Positions 39,518-48,675 of a stretch of 64,000 nucleotides of DNA are shown here, in pieces; position 1 is the first letter of the stretch; each line of letters begins with the position of its first letter. The stretch is from Roseateles sp. Its GTDB lineage: Bacteria; Pseudomonadota; Gammaproteobacteria; Burkholderiales; Burkholderiaceae_C. The notes beneath the pieces are model-generated. The model saw only the letters and a list, made by a program, of their open reading frames with translations, did no database searches and was not told the DNA's origin. Made by a program: the position numbers and the translations under genes. Where the stretch lies: contig JAEUPJ010000083.1 in the NCBI GenBank assembly GCA_016790285.1, positions 32,151 to 96,150 on the forward strand. The letters are read 5' to 3'.

Positions 39518-40224
39518 AAAATGGGGTCAGAGTCGATTTTCTTTTCCCGCGGGTCGCTGCTCTGGTCAGCCAGCATGGCCTTGAGCAGAGGCAGCGTCAG
39601 CGCCCGCTTGCTGGCCAGCGCGAACTCGTCGAGCCGCTCCAGCAGCGCCATCAGGCCCTTGAGATTGCGCTCGAAACGGGTGAGCAGGTAGCTCAGGATG
39701 TCGTCGCCCAGCAGCAGCCCGCGGCGGTCCGCCTCACGCCGCAGGGCCGCGCGCATCTCCGGCTCGCTGAGCGGCGCCAGTGCGAAGCTGGGGCCCCAGC
39801 CCAACCGGGTGCGGAGGTCTTCACGAAGCGGCAGGTCCACCGCCGGGGCATCCGCTGTGGCGACCACGTTGTAGCCCTGCCCCGCCGACGCCACGAACAG
39901 CCCGAACGCCGCATGCTGCTGGCCGTCATCGAAGCGCTGGCAATCGTCCAGCAGCAGCAGGCTTTCGTGCGCGGGCAGCTCCCAGGGCAGCGGCGTGTCG
40001 GCGTCGTACCAGGCCACGCGCTGTCCGCCGGCCTGCCACCGCTCGGCCAGCCCCTGCAGCAGATGCGTCTTGCCCGACCCGGTCGGGCCCCACAGCAGCA
40101 CCGGCGGGTCGCCGGGCATGAGCCCCATCAGGTAGGCCAACGCCTCGGCATTGGCGCCGGGCAGAAAGTTGTCGAAGCTGTGCGCCGGCGGCGCCAGCAA
40201 AGCCAGGGGAATCTGTCTCATCAA
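39514..40224 (-). CDS. hda: DnaA regulatory inactivator Hda
   Basis: A 236-residue AAA+ protein homologous to the DnaA ATPase domain. It stimulates DnaA-ATP hydrolysis after replication starts. It begins MRQIPLALLAPPAHSFDNFLPG, has Walker A GPTGSGKTHLL (about residues 46-56) and Walker B LLLLDDCQRF. It lacks a DNA-binding domain IV and ends with a hydrophilic tail. It is coupled to the AI-2E gene upstream and the HAD gene downstream. Confidence 0.93.
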   Translation of the reverse strand: MMRQIPLALLAPPAHSFDNFLPGANAEALAYLMGLMPGDPPVLLWGPTGSGKTHLLQGLAERWQAGGQRVAWYDADTPLPWELPAHESLLLLDDCQRFDDGQQHAAFGLFVASAGQGYNVVATADAPAVDLPLREDLRTRLGWGPSFALAPLSEPEMRAALRREADRRGLLLGDDILSYLLTRFERNLKGLMALLERLDEFALASKRALTLPLLKAMLADQSSDPREKKIDSDPIL

Positions 40225-41282
40225 GTGAACAGCGAACTCGTGAGATAGGCCTGGTGCAGACGCCGTGCTGCCACCGCTGCCACTGCCGACAGCGGCAACG
40301 CGATCAAGACGCCGACGAAGCCGAGCAGGTGACCGAACGCCAGCAGCGCGAAGATGACCATCAACGGGCTCATGCCGATGCGCTCACCCACGAATCGCGG
40401 CGTCAGCACGAAACTCTCCAGCAACTGGCCGATGCCAAACACCACCGCCACGGCCAACACGCCGTAAAGACTGGCGAACTGCAGCAGGCCAGCCAGTAGC
40501 GCCAGCAACAGGCCGAGCCCGAAGCCGACGTAGGGAATGAAGACCGCCAGGCCCGTGAACACGCCGATCGGCAGCGCGAGATCAAAGCCGGCCAGCGCCA
40601 GGCCAGCGCTGTAGAAGACGGCCAGCGCCCCCATCACGAGCAGCTGCCCGCGCAGGTATTGGCCGAGCGTCGCGTCGCAGTCGTCCAGGAAGCTGCCAAC
40701 GGTCTCCCGCGCCGACGGCGGCACCAGGGCGCGCGCCCGCGCCACCAGTTGGGGCCAGTCCGACAACAAATAGAATAGCACCACCGGCAGCAGCACCGCG
40801 TTGCCGATGAAAGCCAGCAGGAAGCTGCCCCCGATGCGGGCCGAGCTCAGCACGGTGGACAGCCAGTCTTCGAGGTTGGCGTCGAGATACTTGAGCACGA
40901 AGGCCTTGATGCTGGCCGGGTCAAGCTGCATGTGGATGCCGTACTGCGCGAGCCACGGCGACAACTTCTCGTTGGCGATGTTGGCGAGTGCTGGAATCTG
41001 CTCGCGCAAGGCCGGCAGCTCCTTGCTGAGGATGGGCAGCACCAGCAGCAACAGGGCCAGCAGCGCGAGGATGAAGACGAGCTCCACGAAGAACACGGCC
41101 AGTGGGCGCGGGACGCGGCGCTTGACCAGTGCCTGCACTGCAGGCGCCAGGGCATACGCCAGCACCAGGGCCGCAATGAAGGGGGCCAGCACCGGCGCCA
41201 GCAGCCACAACAGCAGGGAGCCGACGAGCGCGACCCCACCCCAGGCCAGGGCGGTGCGTTGATGCTTGCTGAGGTTCATCAT
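40221..41282 (-). CDS. AI-2E family transporter (PerM-like)
   Basis: A 353-residue membrane protein with about eight hydrophobic segments. It shows VALVGSLLLWLLAPVLAPFIAALVLAYAL at the N-terminus, FLDDCDATLGQYLRGQLLVMGALAVFYS in the middle, and late LLGFVGVLIALPLSAV. Members have been linked to autoinducer-2 export or permease functions. Adjacent hda and purine or cell-cycle genes make the physiological role unclear. The start could be the second Met at 41279. It leads the AI-2E-hda-HAD-pcnB-folK chain of overlapping genes. Confidence 0.88.
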   Translation of the reverse strand: MMNLSKHQRTALAWGGVALVGSLLLWLLAPVLAPFIAALVLAYALAPAVQALVKRRVPRPLAVFFVELVFILALLALLLLVLPILSKELPALREQIPALANIANEKLSPWLAQYGIHMQLDPASIKAFVLKYLDANLEDWLSTVLSSARIGGSFLLAFIGNAVLLPVVLFYLLSDWPQLVARARALVPPSARETVGSFLDDCDATLGQYLRGQLLVMGALAVFYSAGLALAGFDLALPIGVFTGLAVFIPYVGFGLGLLLALLAGLLQFASLYGVLAVAVVFGIGQLLESFVLTPRFVGERIGMSPLMVIFALLAFGHLLGFVGVLIALPLSAVAAVAARRLHQAYLTSSLFT

Positions 41283-41312
41283 GGGGCGGGTTTGTAGCGC
41301 GGGCGCGGATTG

Positions 41313-42170
41313 TTACTGAAGCGGCGGGGAGCGGCCTTCGACCAGGCGGTTGCGGCGCGCACGCAGGGTGGCCGCATCGGGCGCGTCAGGCTGGCGGGCG
41401 AGGTAGAAGCCCAGGTCTTCAGCGGCGGCGACAGCATCGCCGAGCGCTTCCAGCACCAGGCCCCGGTCGCGGCGCTCGGCGGCGTCGTCTGGCAACAGCA
41501 CGACGAGGCGATGGTGTACGCCCAGTTGCCGAGGCAGGTCGCGTGCCGCGCGGTGAACTTCCTTCAGGTTGCGCAGCATGCGCGCCAGGATCTGCCGCTT
41601 GCTGGCAGCCCGCAAGAAAAACTCCAGCGGCAGCTCCAGGTCGGCCGGCAGCTCGCTGCCGTGGCGGTAGACCGCCAGCAGTTCGTCCAGCCGCGTGCTG
41701 GACATGGGCGAACCCGTGAAGGGGTCGATGACGATCTCGCCCAGGCCCATGCGGCACTTCACCAGGAAGTGGCCGGGAAAGGCCACGCCAGCCGCACGCA
41801 GCCCCGCATGCTCGGCGAGCTCCAGGAGCAGGACGGCCAGGCTGATGGGGATGCCGCGGCGCGTTTCGAGCACGCGATGCAGGTAGCTGTTCTCAGCAGC
41901 GTAGTAGTTGTTGAGGTTGCCGGCGAAGCCAAGCTCGCCGTGGAAGAACCGCGTCAGCTGCCTTAGCCGCTCGGCAGGCACGGTGTCGACCGCGATGCGC
42001 GCGCGCAGGCGCCGCCCCAGCTCGTCGACGCGGGCCAGCACCGACTGCACGTCCAGCTGCGGCTCCTCGTCCTGGGCGAGGCTCACCGCAGCCTCCAGCA
42101 GGTTCAGGCTTTCATCCTCCGCCACCAGCGTCGCGAAGTACTGCAGCGGGGTCGGCGCGGAGAACTTCAT
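41313..42170 (-). CDS. SirB1 family protein (transglutaminase-like)
   Basis: A 285-residue protein. The N-terminal two-thirds match the SirB1/transglutaminase-like domain with YAAENSYLHRVLETRRGIPISLAVLLLELAEHAG and GVAFPGHFLVKC. The C-terminal third is a TPR-like helical region (RAASKRQILARMLRNLKEVHR). The cysteine nucleophile is not obvious in the PISLA segment, so enzymatic activity is unsure. The start overlaps the murJ stop by four bases, a conserved pairing. Confidence 0.86.
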   Translation of the reverse strand: MKFSAPTPLQYFATLVAEDESLNLLEAAVSLAQDEEPQLDVQSVLARVDELGRRLRARIAVDTVPAERLRQLTRFFHGELGFAGNLNNYYAAENSYLHRVLETRRGIPISLAVLLLELAEHAGLRAAGVAFPGHFLVKCRMGLGEIVIDPFTGSPMSSTRLDELLAVYRHGSELPADLELPLEFFLRAASKRQILARMLRNLKEVHRAARDLPRQLGVHHRLVVLLPDDAAERRDRGLVLEALGDAVAAAEDLGFYLARQPDAPDAATLRARRNRLVEGRSPPLQ

Positions 42171-43732
42171 GCGCTGGGCCGTCCCAGCGCCCGCGGGCGC
42201 ATGCCAACGAGCAGCAGCACGCTGAAATAGACCACCGCGCTCGCTGCCAGGCTCCCCGCCATCCAGAGTGCCCGCTGCAACTCATGCTGGCCGAGGGCGA
42301 TCCAGTCGAGCCGCGTGGCGAGCTGCCACTGCAGCAGGCCCATCGCAGCACACCCCACCGCCACGCGTAATGCAAACGGCAACCATCCCGCTTCGGGCCG
42401 GTAGCTGCCGAGCTTCTTGAGCCCGACCAGCAACCAGGTGGCATTGACCAAGGCCCCCAGGCCGATGGAGAGCGCCAGTCCCGCCACACCGATCCAGGGC
42501 ACAAACACGAGGTTGAACAGCTGCGTGAGGATCAGCACCGCGACGGCGATCTTGGCCGGCGTGCCCGTGTCCTGGCGCGCATAAAACCCCGGGGCGAGCA
42601 CCTTCACGGCGATGAGCCCGAGGAGGCCCACGCCCCATCCCATGACGGACTGCGCGGTATGAGCGACGTCCAGTGCCTTGAACTGCCCGCGGTGATACAG
42701 CACGGCCGTCAGGGGTTCGGCAAACACCAGCAGCGCGACGGCGCAGGGCAGAGCCAGGAGCATGACCATGCGCAGGCCCCAGTCGAGCAGGCGGCTGTAT
42801 CGCTCGGTGTCGTTGGCCGCCTGCGCAGAGGAAAGCTGCGGCGTCAGCACGGCGCTCAGCGCCACGCCCAGCAGGCCGATGGGGAACTCCATCAGGCGGT
42901 CGGCGTAGTTGAGCCAGGAGGTGGCGCCTTCGCCGAGGTTGCTGGAGATCTGCGTGTTGATCATCAGGGACAACTGCGACACGCCCACGCCCAGCAGCGC
43001 AGGCCCCATGTTGATCAGCATGCGCTTCACGCCCGGGTGGGCCTGGGACTCGCGAAACCCCCGCCACGTCAAGCGCATGCGCGGGCGCATCCCGATGCGA
43101 GCCAGCGCCGGCCATTGCACGGCCAGTTGCAACACGCCACCCAGCATGACGCCCGCAGCCATGCCGTAAATGCCCGGCAGGCCGGCGCGCTCCAAGGGCC
43201 CGACCAGCGTCCAGGCGCACGCGATCATGCTCAGGTTCAGCAGCACGGGCGACGCTGCAGGCACGACGAATCGCCGCCACGTGTTCAGGATGCCGGCCGA
43301 CAGCGCGACAAGCGACATGCAGCCGATGTACGGGAACATGAAGCGCGTCATCACGACGGAAGCGTCGAAGGATTTCGGCGCCAGGCCCGAGCCCAGCAGC
43401 CACACGAGCACGGGCGCAGCGACGATGCCCAGCACGGAAGTCGCGACCAGCGCCCACAGCAGCACCGTCGCGACGGCATCCACCAGGTCGTGGGTGGCCT
43501 GGTCGCCGTCGGTCGTACGGCTGGCGGCCAGCAGGGGCACGAACGCTTGGGAGAATGCGCCTTCGGCAAACAACCGGCGCAACAGGTTGGGAATGCGAAA
43601 GGCCACCAGGAAAGCGTCCGTCATGCCCGTGGCGCCGAACAGGCCCGCGGTCAACTGCTCGCGTACGAGGCCGGTGATGCGCGACGCCAGGGTCAGCAGG
43701 GAGATGGTCGACGCAGCGCGCAACAGATTCAT
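42167..43732 (-). CDS. murJ: Lipid II flippase MurJ
   Basis: A 521-residue membrane protein with about 14 segments. It flips lipid II across the cytoplasmic membrane for peptidoglycan synthesis. It begins MNLLRAASTISLLTLASRITG followed by GMTDAFLVAFRIPNLLRRLFAEGAFSQAFVP, the MviN signature. Essential charged residues lie within the cavity helices. It is divergent from rpsT, a conserved betaproteobacterial order. Confidence 0.96.
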   Translation of the reverse strand: MNLLRAASTISLLTLASRITGLVREQLTAGLFGATGMTDAFLVAFRIPNLLRRLFAEGAFSQAFVPLLAASRTTDGDQATHDLVDAVATVLLWALVATSVLGIVAAPVLVWLLGSGLAPKSFDASVVMTRFMFPYIGCMSLVALSAGILNTWRRFVVPAASPVLLNLSMIACAWTLVGPLERAGLPGIYGMAAGVMLGGVLQLAVQWPALARIGMRPRMRLTWRGFRESQAHPGVKRMLINMGPALLGVGVSQLSLMINTQISSNLGEGATSWLNYADRLMEFPIGLLGVALSAVLTPQLSSAQAANDTERYSRLLDWGLRMVMLLALPCAVALLVFAEPLTAVLYHRGQFKALDVAHTAQSVMGWGVGLLGLIAVKVLAPGFYARQDTGTPAKIAVAVLILTQLFNLVFVPWIGVAGLALSIGLGALVNATWLLVGLKKLGSYRPEAGWLPFALRVAVGCAAMGLLQWQLATRLDWIALGQHELQRALWMAGSLAASAVVYFSVLLLVGMRPRALGRPSA

Positions 43733-43788
43733 GGCGGCGGATTATCTGCGTCGACCTTGGGGCGACTTTGAAAACTCGGCCCGAATGC

Positions 43789-43818
43789 TTGGCTGAAATG
43801 ACATTCCCATGCTATACT
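43789..43818 (+). promoter_or_regulatory. Sigma-70-type promoter of rpsT
   Basis: TTGGCT (43789-43794) and TATACT (43813-43818) are separated by 18 bases. The start would be near 43825, with a leader of about 28 bases to the S20 start. It lies in the 120-base murJ-rpsT divergent region. Confidence 0.6.
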
Positions 43819-43852
43819 CGCTGTCTTTGCACCAACTGGGTATAGATACAGC

Positions 43853-44149
43853 ATGGCAACCAGCTCCAAAGCCAAGAAGAAGACGGTTCGCCTGGCGTCG
43901 GGCCGCAAGCGCGCCCGCCAGGACGTCAAGCTCAACGCCGCGAATACCGCGCTGCGTTCCAAATTCCGCACGGTCATCAAGAACGTGCAAAAGGCCGTGA
44001 CGGCCGGCGACAAGTCCAAGGCCGCCGAACTGTTCAAGACCGCCCAGACCGTCATCGACTCTGTCGCTGACAAGGGCATCTTCCACAAGAACAAGGCTGC
44101 TCGTCACAAGAGCCGCCTGTCCGCCAAGATCAAGGCGCTCGCCGCCTGA
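43853..44149 (+). CDS. rpsT: 30S ribosomal protein S20
   Basis: A 98-residue small-subunit protein of the 16S 5' domain. It is rich in Ala and Lys ([20 protein letters not shown]), with [19 protein letters not shown] and the conserved [24 protein letters not shown] end. It is followed by a strong terminator and has its own promoter, so it is monocistronic. Confidence 0.97.
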   Translation: MATSSKAKKKTVRLASGRKRARQDVKLNAANTALRSKFRTVIKNVQKAVTAGDKSKAAELFKTAQTVIDSVADKGIFHKNKAARHKSRLSAKIKALAA

Positions 44150-44178
44150 TAACCAATCCAGCTCTGGTGCAAGCAACG

Positions 44179-44202
44179 AGGCCCGCGAAAGCGGGCCTTT
44201 TT
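44179..44202 (+). terminator. Rho-independent terminator of rpsT
   Basis: A perfect eight-base stem AGGCCCGC (44179-44186) and GCGGGCCT (44191-44198) encloses a GAAA tetraloop and runs into TTTTT. It lies 30 bases past the rpsT stop. Confidence 0.92.
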
Positions 44203-44232
44203 GCGTTCTGAGGGGCGCGCGCCGGCCTCGGG

Positions 44233-45123
44233 TCAGTGCCACTCTCCCGGGCCGACGCCCTGGATGCTGCGATCCCTCAGCCACTCAGCCACCGCGCGCG
44301 CCACCCATTGCGGGTCGTCCAGCGGCAGATCGTGCCCCGCCTTGGTGTGCAGTCTCAGCGGGGCACCCCACGCCCGGCTCATGGCTTGCGAGCAGCGCCA
44401 GTCGATCAAGCCATCAGCCTTGCTGCACAGCAGCAGCATGGGTGCCGCAGGCCGCGTGCGGCTCGCGCGATAACGCATGCTGGCGAGCAGTTGACGCGCC
44501 GTGTTGCGCACGCCCAGCGGATATTCCCGCTGGAGTTCCACCCAGCGGTCGATGACGGCCTGCGTGGGTGTGAGCCGCGTCGTCAGGCTGAGCACCCGTT
44601 CCTCGCGCATCCGGGCGCTGAAACGACTCAGCGACAGCAGCAGCAGGCCCAGGTAATTCAGAGGCCGCGACTTGCGAAACAACTCGCTGAACGGGCGCAA
44701 GCTCGGGTTGATGAGCACACCTGACTCCACTTCCGCCGGATAGCGGTTCGCCCAGTCCGTCAGCACCGCGGCGCCAAGCGACATGCCCACCAGCGACAGC
44801 GGCCCGCCCACACCCTGGCGCTGCAACTCGGCGCGGCAGGCGTCGACGATGGCCGAGACCTGCGTGGGGCTGGCCTGGCGGCGCAGCGCGCCCGTGCCAG
44901 GCAGGTCCAGCGCCACGAGCCGCACCGTGGGCTGCAAGGCCCGCAATTCGCGAAGCAGATGCTCCGGAAACACGCCCCAATGGCCACTCGCGCGCGACAA
45001 GCCGCGCAGCAGCACCCACACCGGCGCAGCAACACGTTCGGCCGGCGCCAGGGGCGCGGTGACCGCTTGTGCGTCCACCGCGACGGCGGCGGTGCTCACG
45101 GGGGAAGGAACGTTTCCGAGCAT
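44233..45123 (-). CDS. Alpha/beta-fold hydrolase
   Basis: A 296-residue cytosolic hydrolase. The strand/nucleophile-elbow motif LVGMSLGAAVLTDW holds Ser. LLRGLSRASGHWGVF forms the oxyanion region, and AGHDLPLDDPQWVA holds the catalytic His. A SKADGLIDWRCS segment supplies the acid. Substrate not identifiable. I used the ATG at 45123; an upstream TTG at 45186 would add 21 residues. It ends just beyond the rpsT terminator on the opposite strand. Confidence 0.82.
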   Translation of the reverse strand: MLGNVPSPVSTAAVAVDAQAVTAPLAPAERVAAPVWVLLRGLSRASGHWGVFPEHLLRELRALQPTVRLVALDLPGTGALRRQASPTQVSAIVDACRAELQRQGVGGPLSLVGMSLGAAVLTDWANRYPAEVESGVLINPSLRPFSELFRKSRPLNYLGLLLLSLSRFSARMREERVLSLTTRLTPTQAVIDRWVELQREYPLGVRNTARQLLASMRYRASRTRPAAPMLLLCSKADGLIDWRCSQAMSRAWGAPLRLHTKAGHDLPLDDPQWVARAVAEWLRDRSIQGVGPGEWH

Positions 45124-45195
45124 TGGCGCCGAGGATACCGGCGCCCCGGCCTGCCGCCCCTTGGGAATCTCGCTAGGAGCGGGCAAATGGCGCTC

Positions 45196-45633
45196 TCAAG
45201 CGCCGCTCTTGCCAGCCGGCTGGTCGGGCAGAAGGCAGGCGTCGGCGACCTGCAGGTTGTTGTCGCGAGCGAAGTTCATGACGAAGTCCCAGGCCATCGG
45301 CTCCAGGCGCCGGAGTTCTTCGTTGACGATGACGCACTTCACGCCGTTGATGACCGTGGGCACACACAGCGGGGAGTAGCCGATGTGGGCCCCGATGCCG
45401 GGACGCATGCCACCCGGTCGAAAGCAGGACATGGCACCTGCCAGCCGCTCGGCCCAGTCACTCGGCCGGAAGGTTTTGCCATCCAGGGTGACACCTTGGA
45501 TGAAGACTTCGCGCGGCGGAGGGGCAACGGTCATGGACGGGGGGAGGACTTCGCGGATCAGCGGGGCACCGCTGCCAAAAGCCGCTATTGTGCCTCGGCG
45601 GCGAGTCATCTGCTGCGCCGCAGCATTTGTCAT
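45196..45633 (-). CDS. DUF3579 domain-containing protein
   Basis: A 145-residue protein. The DUF3579 domain covers its C-terminal two-thirds, with REVFIQGVTLDGKTFRPSDWAERLAG and GYSPLCVPTVINGVKCVIVNEELR, ending in DACLLPDQPAGK. The family is confined to betaproteobacteria and is of unknown function. It lies divergent from argD, a typical neighbour. The N-terminal 50 residues are poorly conserved, and a start at 45609 is also possible. Confidence 0.82.
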   Translation of the reverse strand: MTNAAAQQMTRRRGTIAAFGSGAPLIREVLPPSMTVAPPPREVFIQGVTLDGKTFRPSDWAERLAGAMSCFRPGGMRPGIGAHIGYSPLCVPTVINGVKCVIVNEELRRLEPMAWDFVMNFARDNNLQVADACLLPDQPAGKSGA

Positions 45634-45690
45634 GGGTATCGACCCTAGAATCAAAAGCCCACTTTTCCTCACTCTTCATCCGGAGACCCG

Positions 45691-46893
45691 ATGAACGTCC
45701 CTCCCGCGTCCGAGCCCCATGTCATGCCGACCTACGGCCGCCTGCCCGTTGCGCTTTCGCACGGCCAGGGCTGCTGGGTGTGGGACACGGAAGGCCGACG
45801 ACTGCTCGACGGCCTCGGGGGTATCGCGGTCAACACGCTGGGCCACAACCACCCGCGCCTCGTGCCGGCCCTGCAGGAGCAGCTTTCCAAGCTGATCCAC
45901 ACGAGCAACTACTACCACATCCCGCTGCAGGAGCAACTCGCCGCCAAGCTCTGCGAGCTGTCGGGCATGGCCAACGTGTTCTTCTGCAACAGCGGGCTGG
46001 AAGCCAACGAGGCAGCGCTCAAGATTGCCCGCAAGTTCGGCCATGACCGGGGCAACACTTCGCCCGAGGTGATCGTCTTCGAGGGCGCCTTCCACGGCCG
46101 CTCGATCGCGACGCTGTCGGCCACGGCCAACCCGAAGATCCAGGCCGGCTTCGCGCCGCTGGTGCCGGGTTTCGTGCGCTGCCCGCTCAACGACATCCCG
46201 GCCGTGGAAGCCGCGCTGGCAGGCCACCCGAACGTCACGGCCATCTTCCTGGAGACCATCCAGGGCGAAGGCGGCATCAACCCCGCGCGCATCGAGTTCC
46301 TGCAGGCCCTGCGCCGCCTGTGCGACGAACGCGACCTGCTGCTGATGCTCGACGAAGTGCAATGCGGCATCGGGCGCACCGGCCAATGGTTCGCTCACCA
46401 GTGGGCAGGCATTCAGCCCGATGTGATGCCGCTGGCCAAGGGCCTCGGCTCGGGTGTGCCCATCGGCGCCGTTGTCTGCGGCCCGCGCGCTGCAGGCGTG
46501 CTGACGGCCGGCAACCACGGCACGACCTTCGGCGGCAACCCGCTGGCGATGCGCGCCGGCGTCGAGACGCTGAAGATCATGGAAGAAGACGGCCTGCTCG
46601 CCAATGCCGCCGCCGTGGGCGCCACGCTGCGCGCCGCGCTGGCCGAAGGCCTGGCCGGCGAGGCCGGTGTCGTCGAGATCCGTGGCCAGGGCCTCATGCT
46701 CGGCATCGAGCTCGACCGCCCTGCCGGCCCGCTGCTGGGCCAGGCGCTGGACGCCGGCCTGCTCATCAGCGTCACCGCCGACCGCGTCGTGCGCCTGCTG
46801 CCGCCGCTCATCCTCACGCACGACGAAGCGCGCCAGATCGCCGCACTCCTCGTGCCGCTCATCAAGGCCTTGCTGGCCCAACCCAAGCCATGA
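45691..46893 (+). CDS. argD: Acetylornithine transaminase
   Basis: A 400-residue PLP enzyme of class III that converts N-acetylglutamate semialdehyde to N2-acetylornithine in arginine synthesis. The cofactor lysine is Lys250 in MPLAKGLGSGVPIGA. LMLDEVQCGIGRTG precedes it, and the ETIQGEGG motif is intact. The stop overlaps the argF start (ATGA), so the pair is translationally coupled. It can also serve as N-succinyl-diaminopimelate aminotransferase in some bacteria. Confidence 0.95.
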   Translation: MNVPPASEPHVMPTYGRLPVALSHGQGCWVWDTEGRRLLDGLGGIAVNTLGHNHPRLVPALQEQLSKLIHTSNYYHIPLQEQLAAKLCELSGMANVFFCNSGLEANEAALKIARKFGHDRGNTSPEVIVFEGAFHGRSIATLSATANPKIQAGFAPLVPGFVRCPLNDIPAVEAALAGHPNVTAIFLETIQGEGGINPARIEFLQALRRLCDERDLLLMLDEVQCGIGRTGQWFAHQWAGIQPDVMPLAKGLGSGVPIGAVVCGPRAAGVLTAGNHGTTFGGNPLAMRAGVETLKIMEEDGLLANAAAVGATLRAALAEGLAGEAGVVEIRGQGLMLGIELDRPAGPLLGQALDAGLLISVTADRVVRLLPPLILTHDEARQIAALLVPLIKALLAQPKP

Positions 46894-47852
46894 AGCCGGG
46901 GGACACGCTGATGCGCCACTACCTCCAGTTCAAGGACCTGCGGGCCGAGGAATACGCCCACCTGTTCGACCGCGCCGGCATCATCAAACGCCGCTTCAAG
47001 AACTACGAGAAGTACCAGCCGCTGCAGGACCGCACGCTGGCCATGATCTTCGAGAAGGCCAGCACGCGCACCCGCGTGAGCTTCGAGGCGGGCATGTACC
47101 AGATGGGCGGCTCGGTCGTGCACCTGACCACCGGCGACAGCCAGCTCGGCCGGGCCGAGCCGGTGGAAGACTCGGCGCGCGTCATCAGCCGCATGGTCGA
47201 CATCGTCATGATCCGCACCTTCGAGCAGAGCAAGATCGAGCGCTTTGCCGCCCACTCGCGCGTGCCGGTCATCAACGGGCTGACCAACGAATACCACCCC
47301 TGCCAGATCCTGGCCGACCTCTTCACCTTCATCGAAGCCCGCGGCATGGACCGCCGCGGCGCCATCGACATGGACTGCCTCAAGGGCCGTGTCGTGGCCT
47401 GGGTGGGTGACGGCAACAACATGGCCAACACCTGGCTGCAGGCGGCCGAGATCCTCGGCTTCAAGGTGCACCTCAGCACCCCGAGCGGCTACGAGATCGA
47501 CCCGGCCGTGGCCGGGGTGAAGGACGCCAGCTGCTACCGCGTGTTCAAGGACCCGCGCGAAGCCTGCGTGGGGGCGGACCTCGTCACGACGGACGTCTGG
47601 ACCAGCATGGGCTACGAGGCCGAGAACGAGGCCCGCAAGACCGCGTTCGCCGACTGGTGCGTGGACGCCGCGATGATGGCCCGCGCCAAGCCCGACGCGC
47701 TCTTCATGCACTGCCTGCCCGCGCATCGCGGCGAGGAGGTGACGGCCGACGTCATCGACGGACCGCAGTCCGTGGTGTGGGACGAGGCTGAGAACCGCAT
47801 GCACGTGCAAAAGGCACTCATGGAGTACCTGCTGCTCGGTCGCATCGGCTGA
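46890..47852 (+). CDS. argF: Ornithine carbamoyltransferase
   Basis: A 320-residue enzyme making citrulline from ornithine and carbamoyl phosphate. It has the carbamoyl-phosphate motif EKASTRTRVSFE, the NGLTNEYHPCQ block and the ornithine-site MHCLPAHRGEE. It begins at the ATG overlapping the argD stop; a second ATG at 46911 (MRHYLQF) is an alternative start. A strong terminator follows. Confidence 0.95.
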   Translation: MKPGDTLMRHYLQFKDLRAEEYAHLFDRAGIIKRRFKNYEKYQPLQDRTLAMIFEKASTRTRVSFEAGMYQMGGSVVHLTTGDSQLGRAEPVEDSARVISRMVDIVMIRTFEQSKIERFAAHSRVPVINGLTNEYHPCQILADLFTFIEARGMDRRGAIDMDCLKGRVVAWVGDGNNMANTWLQAAEILGFKVHLSTPSGYEIDPAVAGVKDASCYRVFKDPREACVGADLVTTDVWTSMGYEAENEARKTAFADWCVDAAMMARAKPDALFMHCLPAHRGEEVTADVIDGPQSVVWDEAENRMHVQKALMEYLLLGRIG

Positions 47853-47867
47853 ACCGCCCGCACGAAA

Positions 47868-47895
47868 GAAAGCCGGCCCTGAGGCCGGCTTTTTC
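47868..47895. terminator. Bidirectional terminator between argF and a PEP-CTERM gene
   Basis: AAAGCCGGCC is followed by CTGA and GGCCGGCTTTTT. The stem is perfect, and both sides have A/T tracts, so it can end argF on the plus strand and serve the convergent PEP-CTERM gene on the minus strand. Confidence 0.85.
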
Positions 47896-47910
47896 ATTGC
47901 GCGTGCGCGT

Positions 47911-48489
47911 TCAGCTGCGGCGGCGGCGCGCCAGCAGCAGTGCGGCACCACCCACCATCAGCGCGACGCTGCTGGGCTCGGGGACAGCGCTGATGTTGTC
48001 CAGCGCGACCACGTTGGCAGCGCCCGTGAGGTCGAACGACAGCGCCGTGCCGCTGAAGCTCAACACGGCCTGGCGCCAGGTGGTGTAGTCGGCGGAGTTG
48101 GCCGTCAGGTCGATGCTGCCCAGCAGAGCGCCGGTGCCATTGAGGCCGGCGTAGGCCTTGATGGCCACCGGCACGTCGCTGGGCGCCGAATAGAAGAAGC
48201 TCAGCCCACCCGTGACACCTGCCGCGACGTTCATGTACGCGGCCGTGTTGACCACGCCGTCCAGCTGCACGAAGGCCACGCCCAGCGGCGACGGGGCGTT
48301 GCCGAAGTAGGTGAAATCGGCGTCGTTGGACAGGCCCAGCACGTTGGTGAAGGTCACGCCATCGGCCGCGTAGGTGCTGCCCACCTCTTCGCCGTAGGAC
48401 CACGTCTTCTCGAAATCGATGGACAGCGGGGCGTCGGCAAACGCCGGCGAGGCCAGGCCGAATGCCAAGGCAAGGGAGACGAGCTTCAT
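47911..48489 (-). CDS. PEP-CTERM sorting domain-containing protein
   Basis: A 192-residue secreted protein. The signal peptide is MKLVSLALAFGLASPAFA. A beta-sandwich body has FEKTWSYGEEVGSTY and FTNVLGLSNDADF. The C-terminus VPEPSSVALMVGGAALLLARRRRS is a clear PEP-CTERM signal. The body resembles the lectin-like PEP-CTERM proteins with a calcium-type beta fold. ATG chosen at 48489. I could not find the sigma-54 element seen for the other PEP-CTERM gene at 8508. Confidence 0.85.
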   Translation of the reverse strand: MKLVSLALAFGLASPAFADAPLSIDFEKTWSYGEEVGSTYAADGVTFTNVLGLSNDADFTYFGNAPSPLGVAFVQLDGVVNTAAYMNVAAGVTGGLSFFYSAPSDVPVAIKAYAGLNGTGALLGSIDLTANSADYTTWRQAVLSFSGTALSFDLTGAANVVALDNISAVPEPSSVALMVGGAALLLARRRRS

Positions 48490-48675
48490 CGGGAACTCCA
48501 GGCTTTGTGGGTGGGCGCGGCGAAGGCCGCAGCGTCGGTGTCGGGGCGCAGTGTGGTGAGCAAAGACGACAGCCGCGTGACGGCGCCGCGTCAGCGGCCC
48601 GCGTCGTGCAGGCGTCATGCGCGCGTCACCGGCGGCTGCCAAGGTGGGCGTCGCTGCCGCCACTGCACCCTTCCC